From: Diphasiastrum complanatum
Lineage: Eukaryota; Streptophyta; Lycopodiopsida; Lycopodiales; Lycopodiaceae
Assembly: GCA_029204225.1 (NCBI GenBank)
Contig: CM055095.1
Coordinates: 65,928,595-65,992,594 of the forward strand
DNA length: 64,000 nucleotides
Direction of reading: 5' to 3'
The first letter of the stretch is position 1, and every line of letters starts with the position of its first letter. The translations under genes were made by a program, and so were the position numbers. Below the pieces are notes generated by a model. It saw only the letters and a list, made by a program, of their open reading frames with translations. It was not told the DNA's origin and made no database searches. Positions 11,493 through 24,500 of the stretch are shown piece after piece.

Positions 11493-11744
11493 AAGGTTGT
11501 GTTGTGAGAATACATGGAATTGCTATGCACATTTTAAGTATGGAAATCAAGGAAAAGTGAAATGTAAGAGAACAGTTGCATTGCATAGTAATAATGAGCG
11601 CTGGTGAGATAGGACAGGACAGAGAAACAAAGGCAAGGTAATAATTGGAGGGAGGGCTAAGAAAGAAAGTGAATGCAAGAGAAGAGAAGAGTATAGGCTT
11701 GCCATTCCACCCACCAAAATACTCCCATCTCCATCCACCCACAC

Positions 11745-11747
<3 letters not shown>

Positions 11748-11829
<82 letters not shown>
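11748..11829. repeat. (GA)n microsatellite, about 82 bp
   Basis: A second pure GA run, some 260 bases after the first. The sequence between them is unique and not a copy. Confidence 0.98.
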
Positions 11830-11833
<4 letters not shown>

Positions 11834-14639
11834 CCCTTCTAATAAATTCACTTTGTGACATATTTCAAAAACTAGAGAAGCTATTAGCTATTAACAAGAT
11901 TCATAGATGTGGCATTGCATAAGCTCAAAAGACAACATTATATGACAACAAAGCAAAAATTGTGAAAGATACATTTTCATTTTGAACTCAAGAATTGATT
12001 AAAATAATGTGCGTTTTAATAGCAACTACTCTATTTATATTGCATTCGAGGAACCTTAAAGAAACCTTCCCAAGACTATCATTTAGGCAAATTGGCCTCA
12101 TGGTGAAGCAATCTACTTCACCATGAGTTATTTGCTTACAATATAAGCCTAGTAATTGAATGATTTCCCTAGTTTCATATTCTTTTTTGGATTGTTCTTA
12201 GCTAGTTAATATTGGCCTTTAATTCTTAAACGATAATCTATTAAATTTTCTATGATATGGTGGTAAGACTAGCCATAATGCAATTTCAATACTACACATC
12301 CTTTTGTGCTTGCTTTTTAGATAGATATTAGTCACATGATGAACACCATGATAGAGTTCAAATCTCTATAACTAGTGCAAAAAATCCAATCATTGGATAT
12401 ACCTCCCAACAATTTTTCATCATATCAATTACTTTAAAGCATGTAATTCTAGCAAGTTTATGTTGTCACCATTAAAAATTTTACTTTTCTAAATGTGATT
12501 TTATTTATGACCAATCTAAGTCTTATATCCTTTGGGTGCCCTAACGATCAACTCCAAGTCATATTAAATCTAAAGTGTATGGCACCACATATCTCAAAAC
12601 TGTGGCACACTAATGTTCCTACTCTGGGAAGAACTGATTTTCATTCATATCAACATTGTTATCAATCTTGGATTGACGAAGGTGATATGTGGATCCAAAT
12701 TGGAATTGATAATCGTTAAAACACAACTCTACAAGAGAGTGAAAAGATATGAATCTCATTTGATTCACTCTTATCATGAATCATCTTTTTGTAACAAATA
12801 CTAAAAAATTCACACTTGAATTTAGATTATCGATCACTCCAACCATTTGGGTAGACAATGCTCTAGATACTAACTATCCTTGCTAATCATTCAATCTATA
12901 GCTTGTTCACAAGCTTTTGTTGGAATTCTATGCTCAAGCCCAATTCCATTAGGTAATGAGCATCCTGGAAAATTCTTGTTTATATCTATCCTTGAAAGCA
13001 TAAAAAAAAGGAAGGAAGAAGGCTCAAAGTTTTGTACAGAAGAATAGAAAATTCAGGATCAAATTTTTTACCCAAGCCTATATTTCGATCCAATGTTAAT
13101 CCTATCAAAGAGAGATTTTCCGACCCTGGATCGAATCGGATCGAGACGAAAAATATCCGGGATTGGATCGGGATCTAACAAATCTGACCCTTTGTAAATT
13201 ATCCGACCCTTTGTATAAATTCGATCCTTTGTATATTTTTCGATACTGTTAACTAGAAAATTCGACCCACATACTGTCAAAATAACGGCTACCTTCTGTG
13301 GGACTGTAAGTAGATTAACTTAGGATTCCAATGCACTGATCATCTGACATCCAGTGGAGTCAACGCCCTTACATGCATCAATGTACAGGGATTATTCTAT
13401 AATGATGATCAGTGGTTAAGTAAGTATAGAATCAATTAGTTATTTTATTGCTGTATTCCAGTATTCCGCTATCAACGATTTTCAGCTGAAGCCTGGTATT
13501 TTTGTGCCGACTGATTTGCGCCTAGTTTCATGCTCTTGTACTCACATTTTTAATATCAATTAGAGTGCATCGTTCCACTACTACTCTGTTCTATTGCGCA
13601 TTGTATTGTTCGATCCATCTTAAATGCATTCTGCTGCACTTCTGATCCACTACACCATCTGCTCACCACTTCCGCTGCACACCACGTTTCAATTGATTTT
13701 CGACTGCATCACCAAATGGAGAAAACGAGATGGCAAGGCTTTTGCCTTAATCACTCGAAATTTAAAATTTGACTATCCATCAAAATTTAAATAGGTCAAT
13801 CAGAAGATACTTTGTAGCTATTTAAGTACGGGTTTATGTCAAAAAATATTCAAGAAGTTGTAAAAACTAGCACACCATCGTGCTAGTTTACAAAATAAAA
13901 TAAAAAACTTTAAAAACATGTAATTTTTTTTCAAAAGACTTAAAAATTTTAAATACTTTTGAAAATTATGATTTAGAGAAAGACATAAAAAACTAAGGAT
14001 GAAATAAAAGCACCAGATGCAATGTAAAAATGATTTGTGAGCATTGCATGATCGATTGAAATTGAAAAGATCTTGAAAAATGACAATAGCATTTTTTGTA
14101 TATGGTTTATCAACTCTTGCAACTAGTACTAAATTCGTAATATTGTGTATCATTTTCACATATGTTTTATGATCTAAAAGAAAACCTTCAAGTTTAAATC
14201 TTGTAATTATGTAACTCTGTAAGTCAAACTATTGTCTAAATGAATTTGTGTCTAAAGCCTTGGCTAAAATTTTATTTAAGTAAAAAATATTTTGACTTAA
14301 GTGTTCAATTCAATGTTATTGATATGAAAAAAAAAATTCATTACAAAATAAATAGTTTTCTATACTGTTTTAAACTAATCATGAATATTTTTTCATATTA
14401 AAAGAACATTCAATTTTTTTTTTCAATATTTTGAGTTTGAATGTAAAGGTGATTTGTCAATATGTGTCAAGATGACAAGGTTACAAAGTTTATCAAGATT
14501 TGTGTGGAGTGTCGAAGAACATCCTGTGTTGAACAATGAGTGTCAAGTGTTAGAAATTTGAAAGGAGTTATACATGATTCAAGATGACTAATAATTGTAA
14601 AAATCTAATATGAGTCCTTGTACTTCAATTAGACTATAG

Positions 14640-14674
<35 letters not shown>

Positions 14675-15809
14675 TCTACATTAAAATTGTATCTTATCAT
14701 AATAATTAGAGAATCCATCCTTTATGTTTTAAAAATAAAATTGTAATGAATGTCTATTTTATATAGAAGAAGACAATCGAACAACTTGAAAATGTCTTTT
14801 GACTAATGAGATAGAATTACTAATAGATCAAACCAAAAGTTTAGATAGTAATTGCATCAATGAAAAAAAACACTTCTTGCTAATTGCAAGTAATTTATAA
14901 TGAAATTGATTTTGAAGCTACGTGGAAGAATCAACCAATCAAGATGATATATTTTGGCAATATAGAAGAGATAAAATAGAGCTTTATAAAAATGAGAGAA
15001 ATATAGCCACTCTATTTCATATGAAATTAAAGCTAGTAACCATAAATGAGACACAATCAAATCATTGTATAATTCACTATTGTCTTAACATGCTCACTTA
15101 ATTTTATGAGAAACAAAAAAACGTTATGATAATTGTCAAATTCAGTATGAAAAAAGTGAGAATTGTACAAATTCTCTTAGAGAAATAAAAGACAATATTA
15201 CGCAATTATGAGTTAGATTTATAAGACTTTGAGGAAAAAAGACAATTTAGCTTCAGATGATTACTAAGGCCTTAAAATATAGTAGTATTAACAATAGGAA
15301 TAACTATATTATACACAAAAAGGTATCTACTTTAAATTGGTAAGTAATATGTGCAGGCAAGTTTTGTATGTATCAATCAAATTCAAGGTGAAGACTCATA
15401 AAAATACAAGAAGAGTGGATGGACCTAACTCTATTATTCTTTAAGACTATTTAACTCATTGATATGTCATAGAAATCTAGCTTCACATTTGAAATTTTTT
15501 TATGGAAGTCTTATGAGAGAAATTCACAACTAATTTTCTAGAAAAAAATTCCCGATGAGTTATCATAAATCCAAAAGAAGATCTTTCAACATTTTATGCA
15601 GATTATGAGGGTTTATGTGACATGTCATGTGAAAAATTGCCTATATTGGCAAATCTAGCTATGTCAAATAATGTAAATATGTACATTAGTGGGTCCCACA
15701 TGTGTGAGGCCATGGAGTCACGTGGGAAACCTATATTAGAGTAGGTTAGATCATGTCTAAAAAGTGGGTCAAGTTTATCTGGTAGTGATTCCTACTTTCT
15801 AGATTTATG
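11830..15809. other. AT-rich intergenic DNA
   Basis: No recognisable gene. About 13075-13265 contains short repeats around ATCCGACCCTTTGTA and GATCGGATC, giving a spurious minus-strand frame. An (AT)n run lies at 14644-14670. The rest is AT-rich and shows only short chance frames. Confidence 0.6.
14644..14670. repeat. (AT)n microsatellite
   Basis: About thirteen AT units within AT-rich DNA. Confidence 0.9.
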
Positions 15810-16633
15810 GAGTAGGTTGATCAATCTAGCCACAATATGGCAAGACTCTGGGTGTATCCACTAATGGACTTTCTATCCATCTTGTCACCTACAAAATCCG
15901 AATCCGAGTAGGCTCTCACAAGTGCAAGTTAGATCCTTCATAAAGTATGCCAAAAAAATCTAGTACTAGAAACATATCTAAGTACTCTCTTGGCACTTTT
16001 CCAATGATGAACTAAAGAAGCTTGCATACTTTGACTCAACTTGCTTACACAAAAACTTAAGTCAGGTCTGATGATGGTTAAATAGATTAGAGAGCCTATA
16101 AGCTTCCTAAAGAGGATGTCCTCAAAGGATGCTTCATCACCTTCATTGGTTGCTTTCACAACATGCTCCATAGGGGTGTCAATCCCCTTACAATCTTTCA
16201 TACCAAACCTTTCAAGAATGGAAGTAGCATACTTAGATTGACTTATGAAAGTTCAATTACTACTTCTAGACACTTCTATCCCAAGTATAAACTTTAGGAA
16301 GCCTAGATCTACCATCTTGAACTCACTAGATAAATCAACTTTTAGTTCGCTTATGCCTTCATCATCATTTCCTGTCATAATGATGTCATCAACATAAAGT
16401 ACCAAAATGATGATCTTTCCTTCATTACATTTGAAATATAAAGAAGGTTCATAAGCACTTAGTACAAAGCCAAGGGAATAGAGAAAATCATGCAACCTAG
16501 AGTACCAAGCTCTAGGTGCTTGCTTCAAGCCATATAGGCTCTTCCTTAAGTAGCACACTTTTTGCTCCTCACCAACCTTGATGAAGCCCTTGGGTTGCAT
16601 CATGTAGATTTCCTCTTCTAAAAAGCCATTCAA
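15810..16633 (-). pseudogene. Ty1/copia reverse transcriptase to RNase H relic
   Basis: Minus strand. From 16633 downward: FLEEEIYMMQPKGF, SLYGLKQAPRAWYSRL, VLYVDDIIMTGND (the YVDD catalytic motif), then LGIEV. A frameshift near 16205-16250 separates this from DCKGIDTPMEH, LIGSLIYLTIIRPDLSF and the connection region; a further shift near 15940 leads to DSDFVGDKMDRKSISGY, the RNase H start, up to about 15810. The N-terminal RT, integrase, protease and gag are absent, and the break at 16633 is abrupt at the edge of the next element. It cannot be active. Confidence 0.88.
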
Positions 16634-16684
16634 GAAAGATTATACATGATTTAGTTATGTTTGATTTTGAAATAATGGAAAAGT

Positions 16685-19319
16685 TTGATCTTCATATTGT
16701 GCTCCCACTCGATTGTGCTCCAATTTATAAGAGAAACACCAAAGCTGGTCAGATTAATGAGACTTGTAAAAAAGAACTTAGAGAAAAAAAATTGTACAAA
16801 TATTGATTTGTGGACAATTGGATCAATTTATCCCAGAGATCCAAGTACAGGTTGTTTTTTAGACTTTCAAACTACTGGCCAGTTATTGAATTTTGTGTGT
16901 AATGGACATAGTGGATTGTTGGGATACTGTCAAAAGTTGAGCCAATACGGGAGTATTGGAGTATTTGTTGAATCAAACAAACAATGAGAAGGCAATACTT
17001 CAAGAAAATTTGCAATCCAAATATACAAGAATACGGCATCGAGCTCCAATATATCAGAATTGAAAACTATTGTTACTGAGCTTCAAATATCCAATCAAGT
17101 TATGTTGAGAGACGTTGAGAATTTTAAAAGAGAAATCTTGAGTGCTATTGTTGAAGGCGAAGTTCTCAGGAGAAAATTAAATATAAGAAAACACAAACGA
17201 CTTCCAAAAAAATACATAGATGATCTGTCTTCAAGAAGTGGAAACAAGAAGAAAAGGATTCAAGCATTCAAGTAAGTTTTAATCACAAGAGCAATGACAC
17301 GCCTTGCTAAGTTTTTATGTGCTTGTTTTTCTAATGCTTGCTAATTTAATTATTTATTATGTCTTGCAGATTATCTTTGGTGGCGAGAGAACATTATAAA
17401 GATTCTACGAGTATTGGAAAATCTTTGGGTTTCATATTGTCATCAAAAACTACAAAAGAAACGTTAAAGAATTCTCTTTATGACAGGATTAAGAATGATA
17501 TTGTTGCAGTGATTATACAGAGCATTCAACATGTCTTGGATGCAAGAGTTATGTGATGATTCAAGAATTAGTCGTAAAGCATATACTCTATTGTTTAAAA
17601 TTGTACAGGAAGCCTTTGCACATGTGAAGATTCAAAAGCTACCTCTTCCTCGTCCATTTAGAGTAAAAAAAGCAAGATATTGTCTTAATGAGAGTATGAG
17701 TATGCTTGTAGGTGAATCATTTCATATCAAAAAATTGTATACATGTGAGAGTGGAACATTGGAATACAATGAGTCCAGAATCTATTTTTGGATATTAACA
17801 AAGTAGTGGCATACATGATTAAATATTACAAAATATTTGAAAGAAAAGTCCAAGGAAAATTGATATTGGTTATTAAACTTGATGAGTATGAAATTGTTGA
17901 AGGACAAAAATTGGAAAGGGTAAGTATCACCTTTATGAACAAAGCATTGAACAATACTGAAAATGGTGCAAATGATTCCTCATTTAGTGTTCAATCAGAG
18001 AATGAAATATGGTGGTTAGCAGCATTTCAAGTATATTTCAATTTTACTTAGTATTGTATTTTATCACCTAAGTTGCTAATGTCAATGTTCGTAACTTTGT
18101 ATGTGTTTGTTACTTTTCAGGTTTTAAAAGAAAACCATGCTATCTTGTCGTGGATTTTTTTGACATCAAATTATGCGAAGATTATTGAAGAGCACGTGGG
18201 TGGAAACAAAATATATGTGCCAAACTATGGCACGTTTCAAATTTTATGGCATCTTGCAAGTGATTTGAAGACACTCAAATGTATGTATAATGTTTCGCAT
18301 GGGGCAAATACTAAACACCCTTGTTTGTGTTGTATGAAGAATTGTAAAGACTTGAATTTGACAAGATCACGAGTTGGTCCAACAAGAGATCGAGAGGATC
18401 CGAACTTTAGACCTGTGTTGGCAATTCCATTGATCAATGTTCATATATGCACATTGCATGCTGAGGTACGAATTATTGAAAAATTGATTCACAATCATAT
18501 TTTGTATGTCTAGAATACCAAACCTGAATCGGCCTCTAAATTTGGAATTGAGAGATTAGAGCAAGTACTTTCAAAAGCAGGTTTGCACAAGGGGAATGTA
18601 AAAATAGAAAAAAGTGAAAAACTATCGGGTGAATCAGGGAACATTCCAAACAAGCCATCTGTTGGAGGTGCAAAAGCTAGAAGGTTTTTATCCAATCACA
18701 CTGGAAAGTCTTCTACCGTGACATACAATGTTTGGAAAGACGTTGTTGCAGCATCAAAAGATTTTGAAGAGAGGGGCAACACAAGATTAAAAAAAGCTGC
18801 AGTATGGCAAAATCTCGACAATTTGATTGGCATGTTGCGAAAAGAAAAGTTATCTGAAATTGACATTGCAAATTTACAAAAATATTGTGAGATATTTGTC
18901 AAATCGGTAGCAGAATGTTGGGGAGAGAATCATGTTAAACACTATATGGTAATTCACTATTTGTTTCTGTGCAAAAATTGTTCTGCAACATCATATATTT
19001 GATTTTTGATATATGTATTTTATTGGTTGCAGCATATTCTATTACATCACATGACATTTTTTGCAAAAGAATATGGAAGTATGAGCATATGGTCTTCTCA
19101 AGGCATGGAGAAATCACATTGGCAAGCAAGAGGAGGTTTTCATTGAGCAACCGACCATGATGGATATAATTCAAAGAGATGCTACTTATATCAATTATTT
19201 CAATGGTTCTACAAAAGAGCACAGTTTAGATATCAAATCAAATATTCAACAAATCTCATTTCATTCAAAAAGGCATTTCAACATCTGAGGAAAAATAGTT
19301 CAACTTCATCATCGTAATA
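16685..19319 (+). pseudogene. Multi-exon transposase-like gene of unrecognised family (decayed)
   Basis: Introns with good sites lie at 17272-17369, 18031-18120 and 18949-19032. Blocks in order: a coiled-coil segment (SELKTIVTELQISNQVMLRD, about 17040-17110); YGTFQILWHLASDLKTLKCM; a Cys pair in GANTKHPCLCCMKNCKD; PVLAIPLINVHICTLHAEVR with IIEKL; a Lys-rich stretch; then HILLHHMTFFAKEYG, SSQGMEKSHWQARGGFH and TDHDGY, ending TAATAG. A cysteine pair followed by a conserved LHAxxRI helix and a late Glu-Lys-x-His motif is how several RNase H-fold transposase families are laid out, but no catalytic triad can be assigned. Damage: TGA near 16985, frameshifts near 17545 and 17785, TAG near 18511 and TGA near 19148. 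The start is uncertain; 16685 is only the first base of the open frame. Confidence 0.55.
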
Positions 19320-19336
19320 GAAAAACAATCAAAATA

Positions 19337-19990
19337 TTACATATCCTCATCGGTATCAAAGGTCAGCTGAGCAGTATGGTCATGAAGAAATTGTCTCCTC
19401 TCATATGGATCCAGATGCTCAATTGATCTTCTTTTGCTCAACTCTATGTAACTTGCGTGCACTGCTAAAGCAGATGATCTTTTGAGTACATTTTTAGAAA
19501 CATAACCCAATATTTTAATAGCTATATCCCTCTTCACAAAAATAATTTTGTATGTACTTTTAGGATATCTATGTCCATCACAAACATAGGACAATGCCTT
19601 TATTGCCATTACTATAGTTCCTACTTGTGAATAAAAGTTGTCATGTTGAATACAAATTTTATTTTGTACAAAGTATCTCAAGTAATGGCACAATGTTGAA
19701 TCCTTATGGCCAACAACACCTCAGGCACCTTCTCTTCTCGTAGCAAAATCATCAACTTCAATTGTGTCCTGCAACATAAATACGAAAATTTGTAATCAAT
19801 TAAATTTTCAGATGGATTTTGATTGAATACAATGCTAGATATGATTATGATGGAATAAGAAAATAAAAATTACCATGTCATGCTGATCATATCCAACAAT
19901 CCTTTTCCATGCAAGTCATGCCCAGCAAGAAACGTATCCTCAGAAAAAACGTATTGCTCTGGAGGAGGATATCTTTTTTTGCTCCAACAT
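19337..19990 (-). pseudogene. Convergent partner gene of unknown function (decayed)
   Basis: Minus strand, two exons: 19990-19874 and 19768-19337, with a 105-bp GTAATT..CAG intron. Joined in frame they give 182 codons starting MLEQKKISSSR. Blocks include LAWKRIVGYDQHDM, then DTIEVDDFATRREG across the junction, DSTLCHYLRYFVQNKICIQ and SIEHLDPYERRQFLHDHTAQ, ending FDTDEDM. Three internal stops are all TGA, and CGA (Arg) in their place would restore one open frame through both exons. That agreement supports the splice model. I do not recognise the family. It could be a second protein of the element (DNA binding or accessory). An exon further upstream is possible. Confidence 0.5.
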
Positions 19991-20030
19991 GACATTCCAA
20001 AAGGACTACTTTTCCACTCTACTCTCTTCT

Positions 20031-21546
20031 GAGGTTAAAAGGTTTATTTTTACAACTAGTGATCAAGAGTGTAGAATAAGTGGTGTAGGTACTATTCCAT
20101 TCTGTTTGGATCATCCAAAAGGATGAATCTTGAAAATGTCCCTTTATGTACCATCTATCACAAAGAATTTGTTGAGTGTTGGCCAATTAATGGATAATGG
20201 CCTTGTTGTACAATTTAAGCATGGAGTTTAAGCTAGTTACAATAAGATTGATCTTTAGTCTTGCTACTACTTTCAATTGGAAGCTATTTCATCTTAATGT
20301 TACAAATGCCTTCCTCAATGGCTACTTGGAGGAAGATATCTACATGAGGCAACCCGAGGGGTTCATCAAGAAGGATCACGAGGAAAAAGTGTGTTTTTTT
20401 GAAAAAGAGTCTCTATGGACTCAAACAAGAACCTAGAGCATGGTACTCTAGTCTAACTCTTTCCTTATCTCCATCAACTTTGTTTTGAGTTCATATGATC
20501 CATCATTGTACATTAGATTTCATGATGGAAAGATCATTATACTTGTATTGTATGCTGATGACATTATTTTAAGTGAAAATGATCTAGATGGAATAAGAGA
20601 TATAAAGGTTGCTTTATCTAAAGAGTCTATTGATCTCGGCCTATTGCACTTCATTCTAGGAATAGAAGTCATAAGAGGATTGGATTTTCGCTTTATATGT
20701 CAACCTAAATATGGTACATCCATCCTAGGTAGTTTTGGAACGAAGAATTGTAAAGGCATTGAGACTCCAATGGAGCAAAATGTTAAAGCATCTATAAGTG
20801 GTGATGAAGCATCCTTTGAGGACATCACTCTTTATAGAAGGCTTATAGGCTCCTTAATCTATTTGACTATAACTAGACCTTATCTTAGTTATAAGGTTGG
20901 TAAGTTAAGCCAATTTATGCAATGTCCTCTTGTGTCACATTGGAAGATGGCCAAAAGAGTCCTATGATATATCTCATCAACTAGGAATTCTGTTATACTC
21001 TACAAAGGGACTAGTCTTGGCTTAAGAGCCTATATTGACTCGGATTTTGCAGGCGCCAAAGTGGATCAAAAGTCACTAAGTGCATTTGCAACAATTTTAT
21101 GTGATGGAGTGATATCATGGCTTTCAAATAAGCAAGATGCTATTTCCTTATCTTCGACAAAATCCGAGTATAAGGCCTTGACATCAAGCAAGGAGGTCTT
21201 ATGGCTCAAGAGGCTATTGGTGGAACTTCATGTCATGGAGGAGGAGATACCTACAATCTTTTGTGATAGTAGTTCAGACCAATCACTTGCAACCAATCCT
21301 ACATTCCATGCAAGGAGCAAGCATATCGAGATTGCTCATCATTTTGTAAGGAAGAAGGTGCAAGCCAAAGAAATCAAGCTCCTACATGTGTCTTCATCAA
21401 ATTGCTTAGCTGATTTGTTCATTAAATCCTTGCCTAAGGATTCATTTGTCAAAAAGCAAAGATCTTTACTTGGATTAATTGATATAAGTATCAGAGTTTC
21501 CAAAGCTAAATTTGAGGAGTGGAATGAGGCTAGAATGGCAAATTAG
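20031..21546 (+). pseudogene. Ty1/copia pol relic with integrase deleted
   Basis: Plus strand. It starts in the segment after the protease (SGVGTIPFCL, SITKNLLSVGQLMDNGL at about 20090-20215), then jumps straight into RT at 20225 ([40 protein letters not shown]), so integrase and the RT start are lost. RT continues with LVLYADDIILSEND (YADD), LGIEV and LIGSLIYLTITRP. RNase H follows after a stop near 20966: AISLSSTKSEYKALTSSKE and KHIEIAHHFVRKKV, ending at 21546. Frameshift near 20400-20435. No LTR can be identified after it. Confidence 0.85.
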
Positions 21547-24500
21547 GACAAGAAATCTCAATCAACTTCCTTATTACATGCTGGAAATTCATCTAGCTCA
21601 AGGTGAGGAAGAGGATTTCTATGTATCCAATCCTCCATAGTGAACACGTCGATGAATTTTTAGAGCTCACTGACAAAACTCAAGTTCTACACTATGTACT
21701 TTGATTGTTTTTGGATCTAAGTAAGAACAAAGTGTTTTTCACTTCATTTTCAGTCTACAGACCATATTGAGTACTGTTTCACATGTGTGTGGGCTGTACT
21801 TGGCTTTTGATCAATGATTGTAGATTGTTGATCTTGATTGATACATCCCAAATTGCTATTCTAGATTTCAAATTCTTGTGTCTAGTTTGTATTTGTTTTA
21901 TGATCAATCAATCAATCACTCTTGTGAGGCATTAATGCATCATTTAAGGTCCAAAGTATTGTACTTTGACATATCATATACTAATAAGATAATGTTGTAG
22001 TAAGAGAATGTAATTCTAGTTTGACAAACTAGTTCATTGCTAGCTTTCAACTAATTCTAAGATTAGCACTCAAACAATGACAATATAGTATAAATTTGAA
22101 ATATAAGAGACTATTGTTTTATCAACACCAAAAGAAGCCAACTTTTCAAAGTCCTCACCTTGAATTTAATCCATAAACTCAAAACAAAAATGAAAAAAAT
22201 TAAGGCTCATATGAAGGAAAATGAATGTAGAATTATGGAGGCACTATCAAGACACAATTTTGGTAACAAATGTAAAAACTATACACATTATCAAAATCAA
22301 ATATTTAATTGTCATCGTAACAATCATTTATGGTGGCCTTGGCCATGGAGAAAGCAAGCAAATGCCATGATATATGTCATCAATAAGACTTATTTAGAAA
22401 TTTCATGATATAGAAATGATAAAGATGAAGTAGTTCCAAGTGGAGATCTATTTGAGAAAGACTATGGGGATTTATGACCAACATGAGCTTTTAACATTAA
22501 AAATAGTTTATTGATTGTTCCAACATCCAATTTCAAATTGATATAAATCGCACTTCAAAAAAAATGTCATACTTTTACTTTGATGGACCACTTCACAAAT
22601 GTCACTTGAAATTATTGTTGTATTATGAATATTTTGTTACTCAAATTTGTACTTCCATGTGAATAGGAAAGAAGTTGTTGCACCACAAGTTCCTTGATTG
22701 AGATGTATTTTGGAAATCAAAATTTGATACCACAATGTTTTCATTTGATTCAATGTATTGAGATGTTGCTTATATAATGTTTTTATTGATTCAATGTGCC
22801 ATATGATATAAGAGAAAAAAAAAATTGTTTTCAATATTGATACGGTATATTTGTACATGATTTTAATTATGAAATATTCTGAATAGATTTGTGATTTTAT
22901 CTTTTTTGAGTTTATAAAATATAGTGGAGTGATGAAAACAGATTTATAAGATGGAAATTTTTCTATAGTAATTAAAAAAACAAATTTGTTCATAAAATTG
23001 ATATTAAAATTTCTAACAACTGAGGTAGATTTTAGCTACATTGTCTTAAGATTTGAACTTTAATCAAAACTCTATTAAACTCAAATGTTAAGTGTTATTC
23101 TCTTTTCATGAAACCAGTCATAGAGATGTAAAAAGTGACTTAAATTTTTAACAATTCAATGTATGAGCATATAGCTTCAAAACCTTCCAAATATTTTTCA
23201 TTTACATCATTTGATAATTCATAGAAAAGAATTAACCTCTCCAATTATTGTAATTGTCAAGCTAGCACATTTTAATTCCATTTTTGTAAGATATTTCAAT
23301 TCTAGAAGGTCACTTTTACTTTTATGTTATAACATTCTAGAGAACATGAATAACAATAATAGGCATAATGTGCACCATGTATACTTACACACTTCCATGT
23401 GGATACCATATTAGATTTAAATAGTGAAAATTAAAACTTTTCTAAGCTTTTGCATTTCTCATCAAATAGATTTTTTATAAACATCAAACTGCTATATATC
23501 AATATTGAATTTTTTAGATCAATTGCAATATATGGTTTGTTATATACTATTTTGATTTCAATGCACTCAATCATGGAATGGCATGATAGACAATATGCAT
23601 AAAATTGTGTACTAACAAGAACATGTGCGTTAATATATAGTAGATAAAACAAGCACAACTTCCATATTGAAAATATAGAACATTTGTATCAAAACAATAT
23701 AATTTTTTTAAGCTTTTTGTACTAGTAAAAACTTTCAAGCATATTCGATTTGTGATATTTTTTTTCAAATTGTACAACATGGACATTGGACTACGGCTAG
23801 GTTCAGGTCACCTTCAATTGATATCATTAAGCTGGTTGCCATTAAAAAAATTGAATTTTTAGTGATATTTTGTATCCTTCATGAATCAAATTAAAAAATA
23901 TTTCTAGTGAGGAGTACAATTGAGTGGATTGGAGTGAGCATTATGGCACAAGAAAGAAACTTTATTCCATATGTTTTAAACAATTTAAATCATGTAACTA
24001 GTCTTATAAACATTAGCATTTAAAACAAGTATAATTGTGTGACTTTCACATTTGAGAATAAGTGTTATCACTTTTTGTGATGGTTTAAAAAAAATTCATG
24101 TCTAAGTTTTCATTCTCGACTGAAACTAATAGTTCGTATTTTAGCTACAAATGGATTGAATTGCAGCATGTATGCATAAAGCAAAAGTTTGTTATCTATT
24201 GTCTCTTACGTCATGTCATGAAGATATGGTTTGAAAAACAATACATAAGTATAAAAAGATAAAAATAAACATCAAACACTCCTTATAGCTTTAGATAAAC
24301 AAGATCATAATATCTATGATATAATTGTAGTAAGTGATGTCCAAAATCTTGAATAGATATAGTGCCAATAAGATTTTTATTGAAAGACCTATTCAATTGA
24401 CAACACCATATTGATTGTAATATTTATTGATTTAGACTAAACCACTATCAAAGATGACAACTTAACTAAACATGGATACTTAGATACGAAAGTAGAAATC

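Larger units (their letters stand above)
16634..20030. mobile_element. Unassigned two-gene cassette, probably a DNA transposon remnant
   Basis: About 3.4 kb between two copia relics carries two convergent decayed genes: a multi-exon transposase-like gene on plus (to 19319) and a 182-codon gene on minus (19990-19337). Their stop codons are about 18 bases apart. I could not find terminal inverted repeats or a target duplication by eye at 16634 or near 20030, so the edges are set only by where the copia similarity stops. Confidence 0.5.

Noticed and set aside
11240-11861. Long minus-strand frames with Leu-Ser repeats
   Set aside because: They are translations of (GA)n microsatellites, with no other protein signal.
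13068-13280. Minus-strand frame rich in Asp, Pro and Arg
   Set aside because: It translates a short degenerate repeat around ATCCGACCC; no gene context.
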